Below, one piece after another: positions 18,415 to 27,402 of a DNA stretch of 64,000 nt. The position numbers and the translations under genes are program-made. The stretch's first letter is position 1, and each line of letters starts with the position of its first letter. The notes beneath the pieces are model-generated. The model ran no database searches. It saw only the letters and a list, made by a program, of their open reading frames with translations, and had not been told where the DNA came from. The DNA is from Microbulbifer aggregans (GTDB lineage: Bacteria; Pseudomonadota; Gammaproteobacteria; Pseudomonadales; Cellvibrionaceae): assembly GCF_020524005.1 (NCBI RefSeq), contig NZ_JAIVKK010000011.1:112380-176379 (forward strand), read 5' to 3'.

Positions 18415-19074
18415 ATGACCGATCTGACCGCGGAGTCTCTCCGCATTAGCGAAATTTTCTATTCTCTACAGGGCGAAGCGCGGGATTCCGGGCGACCGAC
18501 TGTCTTCGTGCGCCTGACTGGTTGCCCGTTGCGCTGTACCTACTGCGACTCAGAGTATGCATTTTATGGCGGTGAGCGACTGCCGCTGGCTGAAATCTTG
18601 CAGAAGGTCAGTAGCTACCCGGCGCGCCACGTATGTGTGACCGGTGGCGAGCCACTGGCGCAGCCCAACTGCTTGCCGTTGTTGACCGCACTGTGTGATG
18701 CCGGCTATCAGGTTTCGCTGGAAACCAGTGGCGCCATGCCCGTGGGTAAAGTGGATAACCGCGTATCCCGGGTGGTGGACCTGAAGACGCCGGCCTCGGG
18801 CGAACAGTCCCGCAACTGCATGGAGAATATCCCGTTGCTCAACCAGCAGGATCAGGTCAAGTTCGTGATCTGCGATCGCGGTGACTACGAGTGGGCCCGG
18901 TTTACTCTGGACCAGTATCACTTGAGTGAGAAAGTTGGGGAGGTCCTGTTCTCCCCAAGCTATGAGCAGTTGCCGGCGCGACAGTTGGCTGAGTGGATAA
19001 TTGAAGATGGTCTGCCGGTAAGGATGCAGCTGCAGTTGCACAAGCTCCTGTGGGGCGATATTCCCGGCGTCTGA
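18415..19074 (+). CDS. queE: 7-carboxy-7-deazaguanine synthase QueE
   Basis: Radical SAM enzyme making CDG in the queuosine pathway. In its 219 residues, C37-x3-C41-x2-C44 (CPLRCTYC) binds the 4Fe-4S cluster; SEIFYSLQGEARDSGRPTVFVRLTGC is the family N-terminus and VCVTGGEPLAQPNCLPLLTAL holds the GGE motif. The start at 18415 follows the terminator of the previous operon; the frame is open to 18346 but that part is the terminator hairpin. queC follows 29 bp later, and the two are surely co-transcribed. Confidence 0.96.
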   Translation: MTDLTAESLRISEIFYSLQGEARDSGRPTVFVRLTGCPLRCTYCDSEYAFYGGERLPLAEILQKVSSYPARHVCVTGGEPLAQPNCLPLLTALCDAGYQVSLETSGAMPVGKVDNRVSRVVDLKTPASGEQSRNCMENIPLLNQQDQVKFVICDRGDYEWARFTLDQYHLSEKVGEVLFSPSYEQLPARQLAEWIIEDGLPVRMQLQLHKLLWGDIPGV

Positions 19075-19103
19075 CGTACTGAATACGACCGATGGAACCG
19101 AAC

Positions 19104-19778
19104 ATGACAGAAAAGAAAGCCGTAGTTTTGTTATCCGGTGGCCTGGACTCCGCCACCGTGCTGGCCATGGCCCGTGCTGAGGGCTACACGTGTTACGCCC
19201 TGGGATTCGACTACGGTCAGCGTCACAGTGCCGAACTACTGGCGGCGCAGCGTGTTGCTGCCGACCTGGATGCGAAAGAGCACAAAGTGGTCAAGCTTGA
19301 CCTGCGGGTCATCGGTGGGTCCGCGCTGACGGATGATGCGATTGATGTACCGGAGGAAGAGAGCACCGGTATCCCGGTAACCTACGTGCCGGCGCGCAAC
19401 ACGGTGTTCCTGTCCATCGCCCTGGGTTGGGCGGAGGTTCTGGGCGCACAAGATATTTTTGTAGGTGTTAACGCCGTTGACTATTCTGGGTACCCGGATT
19501 GTCGCCCGGAGTACATCGAGGCGTTCGAGAAGATGGCAAACCTCGCGACCAAAGCGGGCGTGGAGGGCAACAAGCTCAATATCCGCGCGCCGCTTATGGA
19601 GATGACCAAGGCGGACATCGTAAAGCGGGGCACCGAACTCGGCGTGGATTACAGCCTGACCGTGAGCTGTTACCAGGCTTTATCCAATGGCGCCGCCTGC
19701 GGCCGTTGTGACAGTTGCCGCTTGCGGGCAGCGGGCTTCGCCGAGGCTGGGCTGGCTGACCCAACGGTGTATGCGTGA
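19104..19778 (+). CDS. queC: 7-cyano-7-deazaguanine synthase QueC
   Basis: Converts CDG to preQ0 with ATP and ammonia, the step after QueE. The 224 residues have the PP-loop ATP site [17 protein letters not shown], the [19 protein letters not shown] core, and a C-terminal zinc site with four cysteines ([21 protein letters not shown]). Two in-frame ATGs exist; 19104 ([13 protein letters not shown]) fits the family and has TGGA upstream, while 19092 would add MEPN. About 530 bp follow before nadA, occupied by two tRNA genes. Confidence 0.95.
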   Translation: MTEKKAVVLLSGGLDSATVLAMARAEGYTCYALGFDYGQRHSAELLAAQRVAADLDAKEHKVVKLDLRVIGGSALTDDAIDVPEEESTGIPVTYVPARNTVFLSIALGWAEVLGAQDIFVGVNAVDYSGYPDCRPEYIEAFEKMANLATKAGVEGNKLNIRAPLMEMTKADIVKRGTELGVDYSLTVSCYQALSNGAACGRCDSCRLRAAGFAEAGLADPTVYA

Positions 19779-19836
19779 AATTTCTTGTTGGATCCTAAGC
19801 CCTTCAAATTATTAGAAATTTTTTTGTAATCAAGGC

Positions 19837-19864
19837 TTGTGTTTTCGATTTAGATCCGTAAGAT
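19837..19864 (+). promoter_or_regulatory. Putative promoter of the tRNA-Lys genes
   Basis: TTGTGT (19837-19842) and TAAGAT (19859-19864) are 16 bp apart, with the tRNA starting 28 bases after the -10. The region is A/T-rich upstream, as for strong stable-RNA promoters. Confidence 0.45.
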
Positions 19865-19891
19865 ACGCAGCTCCTCGGTTGAGGTGGTCAA

Positions 19892-19967
19892 GGGTCGTTA
19901 GCTCAGTTGGTAGAGCAGTTGGCTTTTAACCAATTGGTCGCTGGTTCGAATCCAGCACGACCCACCA
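19892..19967 (+). tRNA. tRNA-Lys (TTT)
   Basis: A 76-base cloverleaf including an encoded CCA end. The acceptor stem is GGGTCGT/ACGACCC, the D arm contains AGCTCAGTTGGTAGAGC, the anticodon loop is CTTTTAA (anticodon TTT), and the T arm is CTGGTTCGAATCCAG. It is identical to the copy at 20089. Confidence 0.98.
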
Positions 19968-19980
19968 TTCAACCGCTATC

Positions 19981-20016
19981 GGCTTTAACGTTTCTACCAG
20001 GTTAAAGTCGGTTTTT
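19981..20016 (+). terminator. Possible terminator between the two tRNA genes
   Basis: GGCTTTAAC (19981-19989) pairs with GTTAAAGTC (20001-20009, one G-T pair), followed by GGTTTTT. It lies 13 bp after the first tRNA-Lys. Confidence 0.55.
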
Positions 20017-20088
20017 CTGAAGCAGGCAGCAGCCTGAATCAGAGTCCAAGCTACTGCTGATCTTTTCAAAAGACAGCAAGCTTCCTGA

Positions 20089-20164
20089 GGGTCGTTAGCT
20101 CAGTTGGTAGAGCAGTTGGCTTTTAACCAATTGGTCGCTGGTTCGAATCCAGCACGACCCACCA
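20089..20164 (+). tRNA. tRNA-Lys (TTT), second copy
   Basis: Identical over all 76 bases to the tRNA at 19892, with encoded CCA. The spacers around the two copies differ, so the duplication covers only the tRNA itself. Confidence 0.98.
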
Positions 20165-20266
20165 TCTCCCCTTCTAGTTTTCTCTTACCCGCTTGCATAT
20201 CTCTTGTCGTACCACCCGTTTGGTGACATTAGTATTTCATTAACCGGCGAAATTTCTCCGGGGCGT

Positions 20267-20272
20267 TATAAT
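20267..20272 (+). promoter_or_regulatory. Putative -10 element of nadA
   Basis: Perfect TATAAT 38 bp before the nadA start; no clear -35 is seen at 16-18 bp spacing. Confidence 0.4.
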
Positions 20273-20310
20273 GCCCGCTTTTTTACGGCAGTACAGAGAT
20301 ACAGGATCGC

Positions 20311-21387
20311 ATGACTGACAACAGCGAAAAGATTGCCACTTCCAGCCCTGTAAGCAGCATTGATGCGCGGGATTTTGTGCAGGATCACCTGGCCCATCCG
20401 GGAGTGCACCAGTATTCCGAGGAAGAGTTGGAGCTGTGGCGAGAGCGCATCAAGCGTTTGCTGAAAGAGCAAAACGCGGTGCTGGTTGCGCATTACTACA
20501 CCGACCCGCTGATCCAGCAGCTCGCGGAAGAGACTGGCGGCTGTGTCTCCGACTCTCTGGAAATGGCCCGTTTCGGCGCCCAGCACCAGGCCGATACGCT
20601 GATCGTCGCCGGTGTGAAATTCATGGGCGAAACCGCCAAAATCCTTACCCCGCACAAGCGGGTGCTGATGCCAACCCTGGAGGCAACCTGCTCTCTGGAC
20701 CTCGGTTGCCCCATCGATGAGTTTTCAGCTTTCTGTGACCAGCACCCTGACCGCACTGTTGTTGTTTATGCCAATACTTCCGCTGCGGTGAAAGCCCGTG
20801 CCGATTGGGTGGTCACATCCAGTATTGCGCTGGATGTCGTTGATTATCTCGATTCCCAGGGGGAAAAAATTCTGTGGGCGCCAGATAAGCACCTGGGCAG
20901 TTATGTGCAGAAGCAGACCGGTGCCGATGTGCTGTTGTGGGATGGCGCCTGTATCGTGCACGAAGAGTTCAAGGCCAAAGGCGTTGCTGATCTGAAGGCG
21001 ATGTACCCGGAAGCACTCGTGCTGGTGCACCCGGAGTCGCCGGCTGCGGTGGTTGAGCTGGCCGATGTAGTGGGTTCTACGTCGCAAATCATCAACGCAG
21101 CGAAAACCCGCCCGAACAAGCAGTTTATCGTGGCCACGGATCAGGGCATTTTTTACAAAATGCAGCAGCAGTGTCCGGATAAGGAATTGATTATTGCTCC
21201 TACTGCCGGCTCTGGCGCCACCTGCCGCAGTTGCGCCAACTGTCCCTGGATGGCGATGAACTCGCTGGAAAACCTGTGTGGGGTTCTGGAGCGGGGCGAT
21301 AACGAGATTCTCGTAGATCCGGAACTCGGCAAGCGGGCGATGATGCCGCTGCAGCGGATGCTGGACTTCCGCAAACCACTGGACTGA
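20311..21387 (+). CDS. nadA: Quinolinate synthase A
   Basis: Makes quinolinate from iminoaspartate and DHAP in de novo NAD synthesis, with a 4Fe-4S cluster. The 358 residues include [42 protein letters not shown] and [14 protein letters not shown]; the conserved cysteines of the first, middle and last regions are the cluster ligands. [25 protein letters not shown] is also typical. The gene reads away from the tRNA genes and converges on bepA. The 195 bp in between hold nested palindrome E. Confidence 0.97.
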   Translation: MTDNSEKIATSSPVSSIDARDFVQDHLAHPGVHQYSEEELELWRERIKRLLKEQNAVLVAHYYTDPLIQQLAEETGGCVSDSLEMARFGAQHQADTLIVAGVKFMGETAKILTPHKRVLMPTLEATCSLDLGCPIDEFSAFCDQHPDRTVVVYANTSAAVKARADWVVTSSIALDVVDYLDSQGEKILWAPDKHLGSYVQKQTGADVLLWDGACIVHEEFKAKGVADLKAMYPEALVLVHPESPAAVVELADVVGSTSQIINAAKTRPNKQFIVATDQGIFYKMQQQCPDKELIIAPTAGSGATCRSCANCPWMAMNSLENLCGVLERGDNEILVDPELGKRAMMPLQRMLDFRKPLD

Positions 21388-21417
21388 GCTTGTTTTGGTG
21401 GTTATTGAGTGGGCGCG

Positions 21418-21540
21418 GTGGCGGCAAAGCACCGGGTATCTGTTTTTGAAACCGCTGTGAATACATCCCTGTACGCTGCGTCGGCGACTTCCCTGTCGCC
21501 GACGCTTTCAAAAACAGATCCCCGCCACTTTACCTTCAGC
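21418..21540 (+). repeat. Nested palindrome repeat, copy E
   Basis: Starts GTGGCGG. The 14 bp outer stem ATCTGTTTTTGAAA (21438-21451) pairs with 21506-21519. Inner hairpins are TAC-ATCCCT-GTA and an 11 bp stem GCGTCGGCGAC/GTCGCCGACGC with loop TTCCCT. It lies between the convergent nadA and bepA genes. Confidence 0.8.
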
Positions 21541-21582
21541 TCAACCTGATTTACTTCGTGATCTGTCTTTCAAAAATACAGG

Positions 21583-23091
21583 TTAAAGCTCCTTTGCCTT
21601 CTCCTGCATCTTGATCACATCCTTCATGCGCTGCTCCAGAATCGCATGAGTCTGGTAATCATCCTTCGCCAGGCGCACCCCGTGGCGCAGGTGCTGCAAC
21701 GCCTTGTCGAACACGCCGTTGAGAATGTAGTACTCGGCGCGCGCTTCATGCACGCCAACGATATCGCCGGCCAGGCCATGGGTTTCTGCCAGCAGGTACC
21801 ACACGGCCGGGTCCTTGCGGCGCACCCGGCTGTGTTTGGAGAGGATACGTTCCGCGGCGAGGTAATTTCCCGCCTTAAAGTGTGCATTCGCCAGCCCCAT
21901 GATCAGGGCGTGGTTTTTCGGGTTCTGGTCTACCGCCTTTTGCAGGCGCCTGGTAGCACTGGTGTAATCGTGGCGGGCCAGATCAATATCTGCGCGCGCG
22001 AGTACAAAGGCATCTTTGTCGGGCTCTTTGTCGAGGAGGGGTTGCAGGGTCTCCAGTGCGGTATCCGGTTTGCCGGCACCGGTCTGGGCCAGTACCAGGC
22101 CGTAACGGGCGGCATCCTCATTGTCGTTGATCCCGCGCAGTTCCGCCTGGAAACGCTTCACCGCCTGCTGGGGGGTGGCTTCGGCTGCTACCCGGATACG
22201 GGCGCGCATCAAATGGTATTCACGGCTGTCGCGCAGCGGCACTTTGTCCATGCGGTTGGCGCGCAGCTTGGCGTCGGCAATCCGCTTCTCCGTTACCGGG
22301 TGCGTCAGCAGGAACTCCGGTGGACGGCGGTAGTAGCGGGTGGCCTTGAGCATCTGTTCGAACATCTCGCCCGCCGCTTGCGGATCCATTCCGGATTTGG
22401 CCAGGGTCTCGATACCAACGCGATCCGCTTCCTGCTCATTCTGGCGTGAGAAACGCAGCTGGTTGTCGAGAGCTGCCGCCTGGGTGGCGGTCATCGCGGC
22501 GATACCCGCGTCGCCACCAGCGGTTGCGGCGAGCACCAGTGCACCCAGCATGCCTGCCAGCGTCGGCAGGGTGCTGTTGCGCTGGGCTTCCAGGGAGCGG
22601 GCATAGTGTCGCTGGCTCAAGTGCGCGAGTTCGTGCGCCAGAACGGATGAGAACTGGTCTTCATTTTCCGCAAACAGGAACAGTCCTGTGTGAACGCCCA
22701 CTACTCCTCCCGGTACCGCGAAGGCATTCATCGTATCGTTCTTTACCACGACGACATCGAGGGATTTGTCTTCCAGCGGGCTGTGTTCGGCCAGAGACTT
22801 GAGGGAGTTTTCCACGTACTGTTGCAGCAGGGCATCGCTGGAAGTGCGAACCTGGCTGCGGAACATGCGCAGCCACATCTGCCCCAGTTCATTTTCCCGC
22901 GCGCGGGAAACCAGCCCGCTGCTGGAGTCGCCGAGTTCAGGTAGGCGAATGTGGTGGTCATCCTGGGCTGTTGCGACGAGCGGGCTTGCGCCCAGCGCAA
23001 GCCCGAGACTCAGACCGCGCACGATACTGGTCGCGCGCCGGCCGAGCAGGCGCCAGCGAGTTGTGGCAGAAGAGATGAATTGGTGCTGCAT
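21583..23091 (-). CDS. bepA: M48 metalloprotease BepA, outer-membrane quality control
   Basis: Periplasmic protease/chaperone that assists LptD and BamA assembly. The roughly 502-residue product has a signal peptide (SIVRGLSLGLALGASPLVATAQ), an M48 peptidase domain with zinc motif HELAHLSQRH and the third-ligand region RQNEQEADRVGIETLAKSGMDPQAAGEMF, then C-terminal TPR-like repeats (from about 300). Start choice: AGGA lies 11 bases before the ATG at 23091; the neighbouring ATG at 23100 is too close to it. It is convergent with nadA and divergent from tusA, the arrangement known in other gammaproteobacteria. Confidence 0.94.
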   Translation of the reverse strand: MQHQFISSATTRWRLLGRRATSIVRGLSLGLALGASPLVATAQDDHHIRLPELGDSSSGLVSRARENELGQMWLRMFRSQVRTSSDALLQQYVENSLKSLAEHSPLEDKSLDVVVVKNDTMNAFAVPGGVVGVHTGLFLFAENEDQFSSVLAHELAHLSQRHYARSLEAQRNSTLPTLAGMLGALVLAATAGGDAGIAAMTATQAAALDNQLRFSRQNEQEADRVGIETLAKSGMDPQAAGEMFEQMLKATRYYRRPPEFLLTHPVTEKRIADAKLRANRMDKVPLRDSREYHLMRARIRVAAEATPQQAVKRFQAELRGINDNEDAARYGLVLAQTGAGKPDTALETLQPLLDKEPDKDAFVLARADIDLARHDYTSATRRLQKAVDQNPKNHALIMGLANAHFKAGNYLAAERILSKHSRVRRKDPAVWYLLAETHGLAGDIVGVHEARAEYYILNGVFDKALQHLRHGVRLAKDDYQTHAILEQRMKDVIKMQEKAKEL

Positions 23092-23219
23092 TCTGGTCAT
23101 ATTCCTGCTGCTGCCTGCGGGTGTACCTACGGCTAACACTACATGTATCCCTATTAGACTGTCGAGGTTTTGATCAATTTCACGGCAAAAGGTTCTGCAC
23201 TTTGACCGCGGCCGACCGC

Positions 23220-23225
23220 TATAAT
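23220..23225 (+). promoter_or_regulatory. Putative -10 element of tusA
   Basis: Perfect TATAAT 44 bp before the tusA ATG. A TTGACC at 23202-23207 is too close (12 bp) to be a standard -35. Confidence 0.35.
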
Positions 23226-23269
23226 CCGCGACTTAACCAAACTTTACTACGCAGGGATCCTCAAACAGG

Positions 23270-23542
23270 ATGACCGAGTCTGACTATCAAGCCACGCCTG
23301 CTGACGAGTTATTCCGGGAGCCTGCTCTCAGGGTAGATGCTCGGGGGCTGCCGTGCCCGCAGCCATTGTTGGCCATGCGCCGAGGGTTGAAAACGCTCTC
23401 GCCGGGTTCACAGTTGCACCTGATCGCCACGGACCCCGCATCCCGTGAGGATATTCGCAGCTTTTGTCGCTTGACTGGTGTGTCGTTGTTGCGCGCCGAG
23501 TGCCGTGGGGATGAATTCCACTACTGGCTGTCTGCTATCTGA
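23270..23542 (+). CDS. tusA: TusA-like sulfurtransferase
   Basis: Small sulfur-carrier protein of the TusA/SirA family. The 90 residues contain RVDARGLPCPQPLLAMRRGLKTL, with the active Cys in the CPxP motif, then GSQLHLIATDPASREDIRSFCRLTG and the ending EFHYWLSAI. It is expected to pass persulfide sulfur, for example in tRNA thiolation or molybdenum-cofactor work. In relatives this gene (next to bepA) is followed by an AI-2E family permease; here adhP intervenes, and a degenerate second 3' end of tusA lies beyond adhP. Confidence 0.92.
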   Translation: MTESDYQATPADELFREPALRVDARGLPCPQPLLAMRRGLKTLSPGSQLHLIATDPASREDIRSFCRLTGVSLLRAECRGDEFHYWLSAI

Positions 23543-23738
23543 AGTTGCCCTGCCGCAATTTTTTTTTCATGCCCACCGCTATAGCCAATGACGCTCATAC
23601 GCGCGATCGCCGGGAGTAGGTGGCAACTCTGCCACCTAAATTGAATGGTCATTGGGTTCAGTGGGTCACTACACTTTTGCTTCACCGTAGTTAATGACTG
23701 CGATCCCAGGTTTCCGAATCCCCAGGTTTCCGGTAGAG

Positions 23739-24770
23739 ATGAATCCAAAGATGAAGGCAGCAGTCGTTCGAGCATTTGGCAAGCCCCTGGACATTTGCGA
23801 GGTTGAGCGTCCCTCGCTCACCGACTCAGGCGTCATCGTTAAGGTCGCGGCCAGTGGTGTGTGTCATACGGACCTTCACGCCGCTGAAGGTGATTGGCCT
23901 GTGAAACCGAGCCCGCCATTCATTCCCGGCCACGAAGGTGTTGGTACAGTTGTCGAAGTCGGGTGCAATGTGAAGGGCGTCAAGGAGGGTGACCGGGTTG
24001 GGGTACCCTGGCTCTACACGGCCTGCGGCCACTGCCGCCACTGCATGGGGGGGTGGGAAACTCTTTGCACCGAGCAGCAGAATACAGGTTACAGCGTCAA
24101 CGGTGGTTTTGCCGAATACGTACTGGCGGACCCGAACTATGTGGGACACTTGCCGCCAGCGCTAGATTTCGCACCCGCTGCCCCTGTGCTGTGTGCAGGG
24201 GTCACGGTCTATAAGGGCCTGAAAGAAACCGATACGCGACCCGGGCAGACGGTGGTGATATCGGGCATCGGTGGATTGGGGCATATGGCTGTGCAATATG
24301 CCAAGGCGATGGGGCTGCACGTGATCGCGGTCGATATCGCGAGCGACAAGCTGGAACTCGCGCGGGAGCTCGGTGCCGACGTGACGATAAATGCACTCGA
24401 TACTGATCCGGTTGCCGAAGTCCAGGCCGGGGGGGGAGCGGAGGGAGTGCTGGTCACTGCGGTCGCGGGTAAGTCCTTCGAGCAGGGCGTTGGGATGCTG
24501 GCGCGAGGCGGTACCATGAGCCTGGTTGGCCTGCCGCCCGAGAGTTTTCCACTGCAGATCTTCGACACCGTGCTGAATCGTAAGACAATCCGGGGTTCTA
24601 TCGTCGGCACACGCAATGATCTGGCCGAAGCGCTGCAGTTCGCAGCCGAGGGCAAGGTGGCTGCACATTACACTATCGAAACGCTGGAAGACGTAAATAG
24701 TATCTTCGACCGAATGAGGAAGGGGCAGATTGAGGGGCGAATCGTCATGGATATCTCCGGCGGGAAGTGA
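23739..24770 (+). CDS. adhP: Zinc-dependent alcohol dehydrogenase, AdhP type
   Basis: NAD-dependent oxidation of primary alcohols or reduction of aldehydes, cytoplasmic. The 343 residues show the catalytic zinc site (GVCHTDLHAAEGDWP and IPGHEGVG), the structural zinc site CGHCRHCMGGWETLC, and the Rossmann motif GIGGLGHMAVQYAKAMGL. The start at 23739 (MNPKMKAAVVRAFG) is close to the family N-terminus; ATG 23751 is a possible alternative. It stands between tusA and a tusA-like fragment, so it probably arrived by insertion with a local duplication. G-runs such as the one near 24430 make it slightly unlike its neighbours. Confidence 0.94.
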   Translation: MNPKMKAAVVRAFGKPLDICEVERPSLTDSGVIVKVAASGVCHTDLHAAEGDWPVKPSPPFIPGHEGVGTVVEVGCNVKGVKEGDRVGVPWLYTACGHCRHCMGGWETLCTEQQNTGYSVNGGFAEYVLADPNYVGHLPPALDFAPAAPVLCAGVTVYKGLKETDTRPGQTVVISGIGGLGHMAVQYAKAMGLHVIAVDIASDKLELARELGADVTINALDTDPVAEVQAGGGAEGVLVTAVAGKSFEQGVGMLARGGTMSLVGLPPESFPLQIFDTVLNRKTIRGSIVGTRNDLAEALQFAAEGKVAAHYTIETLEDVNSIFDRMRKGQIEGRIVMDISGGK

Positions 24771-24791
24771 GCTTACCCGGCCCAACCTCAA

Positions 24792-24920
24792 TTGCCCGAT
24801 CACCGGCTGTACCTGGCAACCTTTGAACTCGAGCTCCGCGAGCATATCCGCAGATTTTACCGCCTGAGTGGTGTACCTTTGCAGCGTATCGAGTTCCATT
24901 ACTGGCTCGCTGCCCTCTGA
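24792..24920 (+). pseudogene. Degenerate 3' fragment of a tusA paralogue
   Basis: Translation in the adhP frame, starting after the adhP stop, reads LPDHRLYLATFELELREHIR, then RFYRLSGVPLQRIEFHYWLA, AL and stop. It aligns with the C-terminal half of TusA upstream (REDIRSFCRLTGV... EFHYWLSAI). No start codon, CPxP motif or N-terminal half is present, and four residues (CRGD) are missing before EFHYW. Similarity continues past the stop codon in both copies. This is a relic, not a working gene. Confidence 0.8.
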
Positions 24921-24998
24921 GTTGGCTGCGCCGAGGCAGAATTTGCCGCGCTGCTGCCTGTTCAATTTTAAATATCAATAATCAGGTAACGCCGTTTT

Positions 24999-26108
24999 AT
25001 GTTTGCGATCGTCAGGGGTTGGGTAAATCGCTATTTCAGCCAGGAAGAGGTTGTTCTCCTGTCACTGTTGCTGCTGGTGGCGATGGTGGTACTGGCTACG
25101 CTCGGCGGTGTGCTGGCACCGGTGCTCTCGGCGCTGGTGATTGCGTTTCTGATGCAGGGCATGGTGCAGCGCCTGGTATCGTGGAAGGTACCCCACTGGC
25201 TGGCGGTTTCCATTGCCTGTCTGGTACTTGTCGGGACCATTGTCGCGCTGCTGCTGGTGGTGATGCCGATTATCTGGCGCCAGCTCGTGCGGCTGTTTGC
25301 CGAACTGCCGAATATGATCGACCGCGGGCAGGAATTGCTACTGCTATTGCCGGATCGCTATCCGCGGCTGATCTCGGCCGCCCAGATTGACGAGATTTTC
25401 AATACCCTGGGGAGTGAGCTTGGCAGTATGGGGCAGACGGTGGTGACCTTCTCCCTGGCCAACTTGCCGATCCTGGCTGGGGTACTTATTTATGCCGTAG
25501 TGGTACCAATCCTGGTGTTTTTCTTTCTCAAAGATTCCGAAAAACTACTGCGCTGGTGTGCGGCGTTCCTGCCCCATCAACGGCCCATGCTGCGACAGAT
25601 CTGGTACGAGATGAATGACCAGGTAGCCAACTATGTTCGCGGCAAGGTGATCGAGATTGCTATCGTAGCGGTGGTCAGTTATGCCGCCTTTCTGGTTCTG
25701 GGGGTCAATTACGCGCTACTGCTGGCGGTCGCGGTGGGCCTGTCGGTACTGATTCCCTATATCGGCGCGGCAGTTGTGACTATCCCGGTGGCGGCCATTG
25801 GGCTTTTCCAGTGGGGCTGGAGCAGTGAGTTTTTCTGGCTGATGTTCGCCTATGGTGTTATCCAGCTGCTGGACGGCAATGTACTGGTGCCAATCCTGTT
25901 TTCGGAAGCCGTAAACCTGCACCCCGTGGCCATAATTATGGCGGTACTGGTGTTTGGTGGCATCTGGGGTTTTTGGGGGGTGTTCTTTGCCATTCCCCTG
26001 GCTACCCTGACCAAAGCCATCCTGAATGCCTGGCCCACAGCGGACCACCAGGCGGAGTGGCAGGCACGTGAAGCGGCGAGAGCAGCCGAAGAGCAGAATG
26101 GGGCGTAA
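24999..26108 (+). CDS. AI-2E family transporter (PerM type)
   Basis: Inner-membrane protein of 369 residues with about eight membrane helices in the family pattern: a hydrophobic pair at about 20-55, one at about 68-92, a soluble loop, then helices around 150-175 and four from about 205 to 345. Family signatures include VPILVFFFLKDSEKLLRWCAAFLPHQRP, VRGKVIEIAIVAVVSYAAFLVLGVNYALLLAVAVGLSVLIPYIGAAV and LDGNVLVPILFSEAVNLHP. Members export or import varied small molecules, so the substrate is unknown. Its usual neighbour is tusA, now separated by adhP. Confidence 0.9.
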   Translation: MFAIVRGWVNRYFSQEEVVLLSLLLLVAMVVLATLGGVLAPVLSALVIAFLMQGMVQRLVSWKVPHWLAVSIACLVLVGTIVALLLVVMPIIWRQLVRLFAELPNMIDRGQELLLLLPDRYPRLISAAQIDEIFNTLGSELGSMGQTVVTFSLANLPILAGVLIYAVVVPILVFFFLKDSEKLLRWCAAFLPHQRPMLRQIWYEMNDQVANYVRGKVIEIAIVAVVSYAAFLVLGVNYALLLAVAVGLSVLIPYIGAAVVTIPVAAIGLFQWGWSSEFFWLMFAYGVIQLLDGNVLVPILFSEAVNLHPVAIIMAVLVFGGIWGFWGVFFAIPLATLTKAILNAWPTADHQAEWQAREAARAAEEQNGA

Positions 26109-26237
26109 AACGGCATAAAAGTCGGCCGCTTGCCCTGTCCCCTGTGGATTTCTAGCGAGCGGAGCACTAGTATTCCGCGCTTCATTTCAGAACCCGTCCG
26201 CGCTCCGCGGGCGGCGATTAGTCATAGGAAAGCCTTA

Positions 26238-27341
26238 ATGAGCCTTGCTGACAAAGTACTGGCGGTCAACAACGATTTGCCGATCCGTACAGACAAGCCT
26301 GTCCACAGCGGAAAAGTCCGCTCCGTTTACTGGTTGACCGAGGCTGACAGCCGCCGACTGATTGAAGAGAAAGGCTATCCGGTGGCTGCCGATGCACCGC
26401 TGGCGGTGATGGTTATCTCCGACCGTATATCGGCGTTCGACTGTATCTGGACCGGTGAAGGCGGTTTGTTGGGCGTACCCGGTAAGGGCGCGGCGCTGAA
26501 CGCCATTTCCAATCACTGGTTCAAACTGTTCAAGGAGCAGGGGCTGGCCGACAGCCATATTCTGGATATCCCGCACCCGGGCGTGTGGATCGTACAGAAA
26601 GCCAGCCCGGTGAAAATTGAAGCCATTGTGCGCCAGTACATTACCGGCTCCATGTGGCGTGCCTACAGCAAGGGCGAACGGGAGTTCTGTGGCATCGAGA
26701 TTGCAGACGGCCTGAAGAAAGACCAGAAGCTGCCGGAACTGCTGGTGACTCCTTCCACCAAGGGTATTCTCAAGGGAATTCCCGGTGTTCCGGAAGCGGA
26801 CGATGTGAACATCACCCGCAAGAATATCGAAGACAACTTCGAGGCGTTCAATTTCCGCAGTGAGAGTGATATCGACCTGTATGAGAAATTGCTGAAAGAA
26901 GGCTTTGAGGTAATCTCCGCGGAGCTGGAGAAGCTCGACCAGATTTTTGTCGATACCAAGTTCGAGTTCGGCTATGTCACCGATGCGCAAGGTAACGAAA
27001 AACTGATCTATATGGACGAGGTGGGCACACCGGATTCGTCCCGCATCTGGGATGGCGAGGCCTATCGCAGTGGCAAGGTTGTGGAAAACTCCAAAGAGGG
27101 TTTCCGTCAGGCATTGCTGAACTACTTCCCGGATCCGGACATCCTGTTGAACAAAGACCGTATGGATGAGCGCGAAGCGCTGGCGCGCGACAATGCCCTG
27201 CCAGAATCCATGCTGATGGACCTGTCTGCAACCTACGTGGGTATCGCCGAGAAAATCATCGGCGAACAACTGGTGATTTCCGACAACCCCAAAGCAGAAA
27301 TCATCCAGGTACTGCGCGACGAGTACGGCCTGGTTGACTGA
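26238..27341 (+). CDS. purC: SAICAR synthase
   Basis: Joins aspartate to CAIR in purine synthesis. The 367 residues correspond to the long PurC form seen in vibrios and relatives ([38 protein letters not shown]), not the 237-residue Pseudomonas form. [34 protein letters not shown] and [19 protein letters not shown] (substrate and metal site) are visible. AGGAA is 7 bases upstream of the ATG at 26238; the frame is open to 26130 but lacks a start signal. It is followed directly by a bidirectional terminator. Confidence 0.96.
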   Translation: MSLADKVLAVNNDLPIRTDKPVHSGKVRSVYWLTEADSRRLIEEKGYPVAADAPLAVMVISDRISAFDCIWTGEGGLLGVPGKGAALNAISNHWFKLFKEQGLADSHILDIPHPGVWIVQKASPVKIEAIVRQYITGSMWRAYSKGEREFCGIEIADGLKKDQKLPELLVTPSTKGILKGIPGVPEADDVNITRKNIEDNFEAFNFRSESDIDLYEKLLKEGFEVISAELEKLDQIFVDTKFEFGYVTDAQGNEKLIYMDEVGTPDSSRIWDGEAYRSGKVVENSKEGFRQALLNYFPDPDILLNKDRMDEREALARDNALPESMLMDLSATYVGIAEKIIGEQLVISDNPKAEIIQVLRDEYGLVD

Positions 27342-27350
27342 TTCTCAACG

Positions 27351-27389
27351 GCATAAAAAAACCGGCGCTTGCGCCGGTTTTTTTATGCC
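27351..27389. terminator. Bidirectional terminator between purC and the DUF1254 gene
   Basis: Near-perfect palindrome GGCATAAAAAAACCGGCGC-TTGC region with A/T tracts on both sides of an ACCGGCGC/GCGCCGGT stem, serving the convergent genes. Confidence 0.9.
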
Positions 27390-27402
27390 TGGGACATCCG
27401 TC

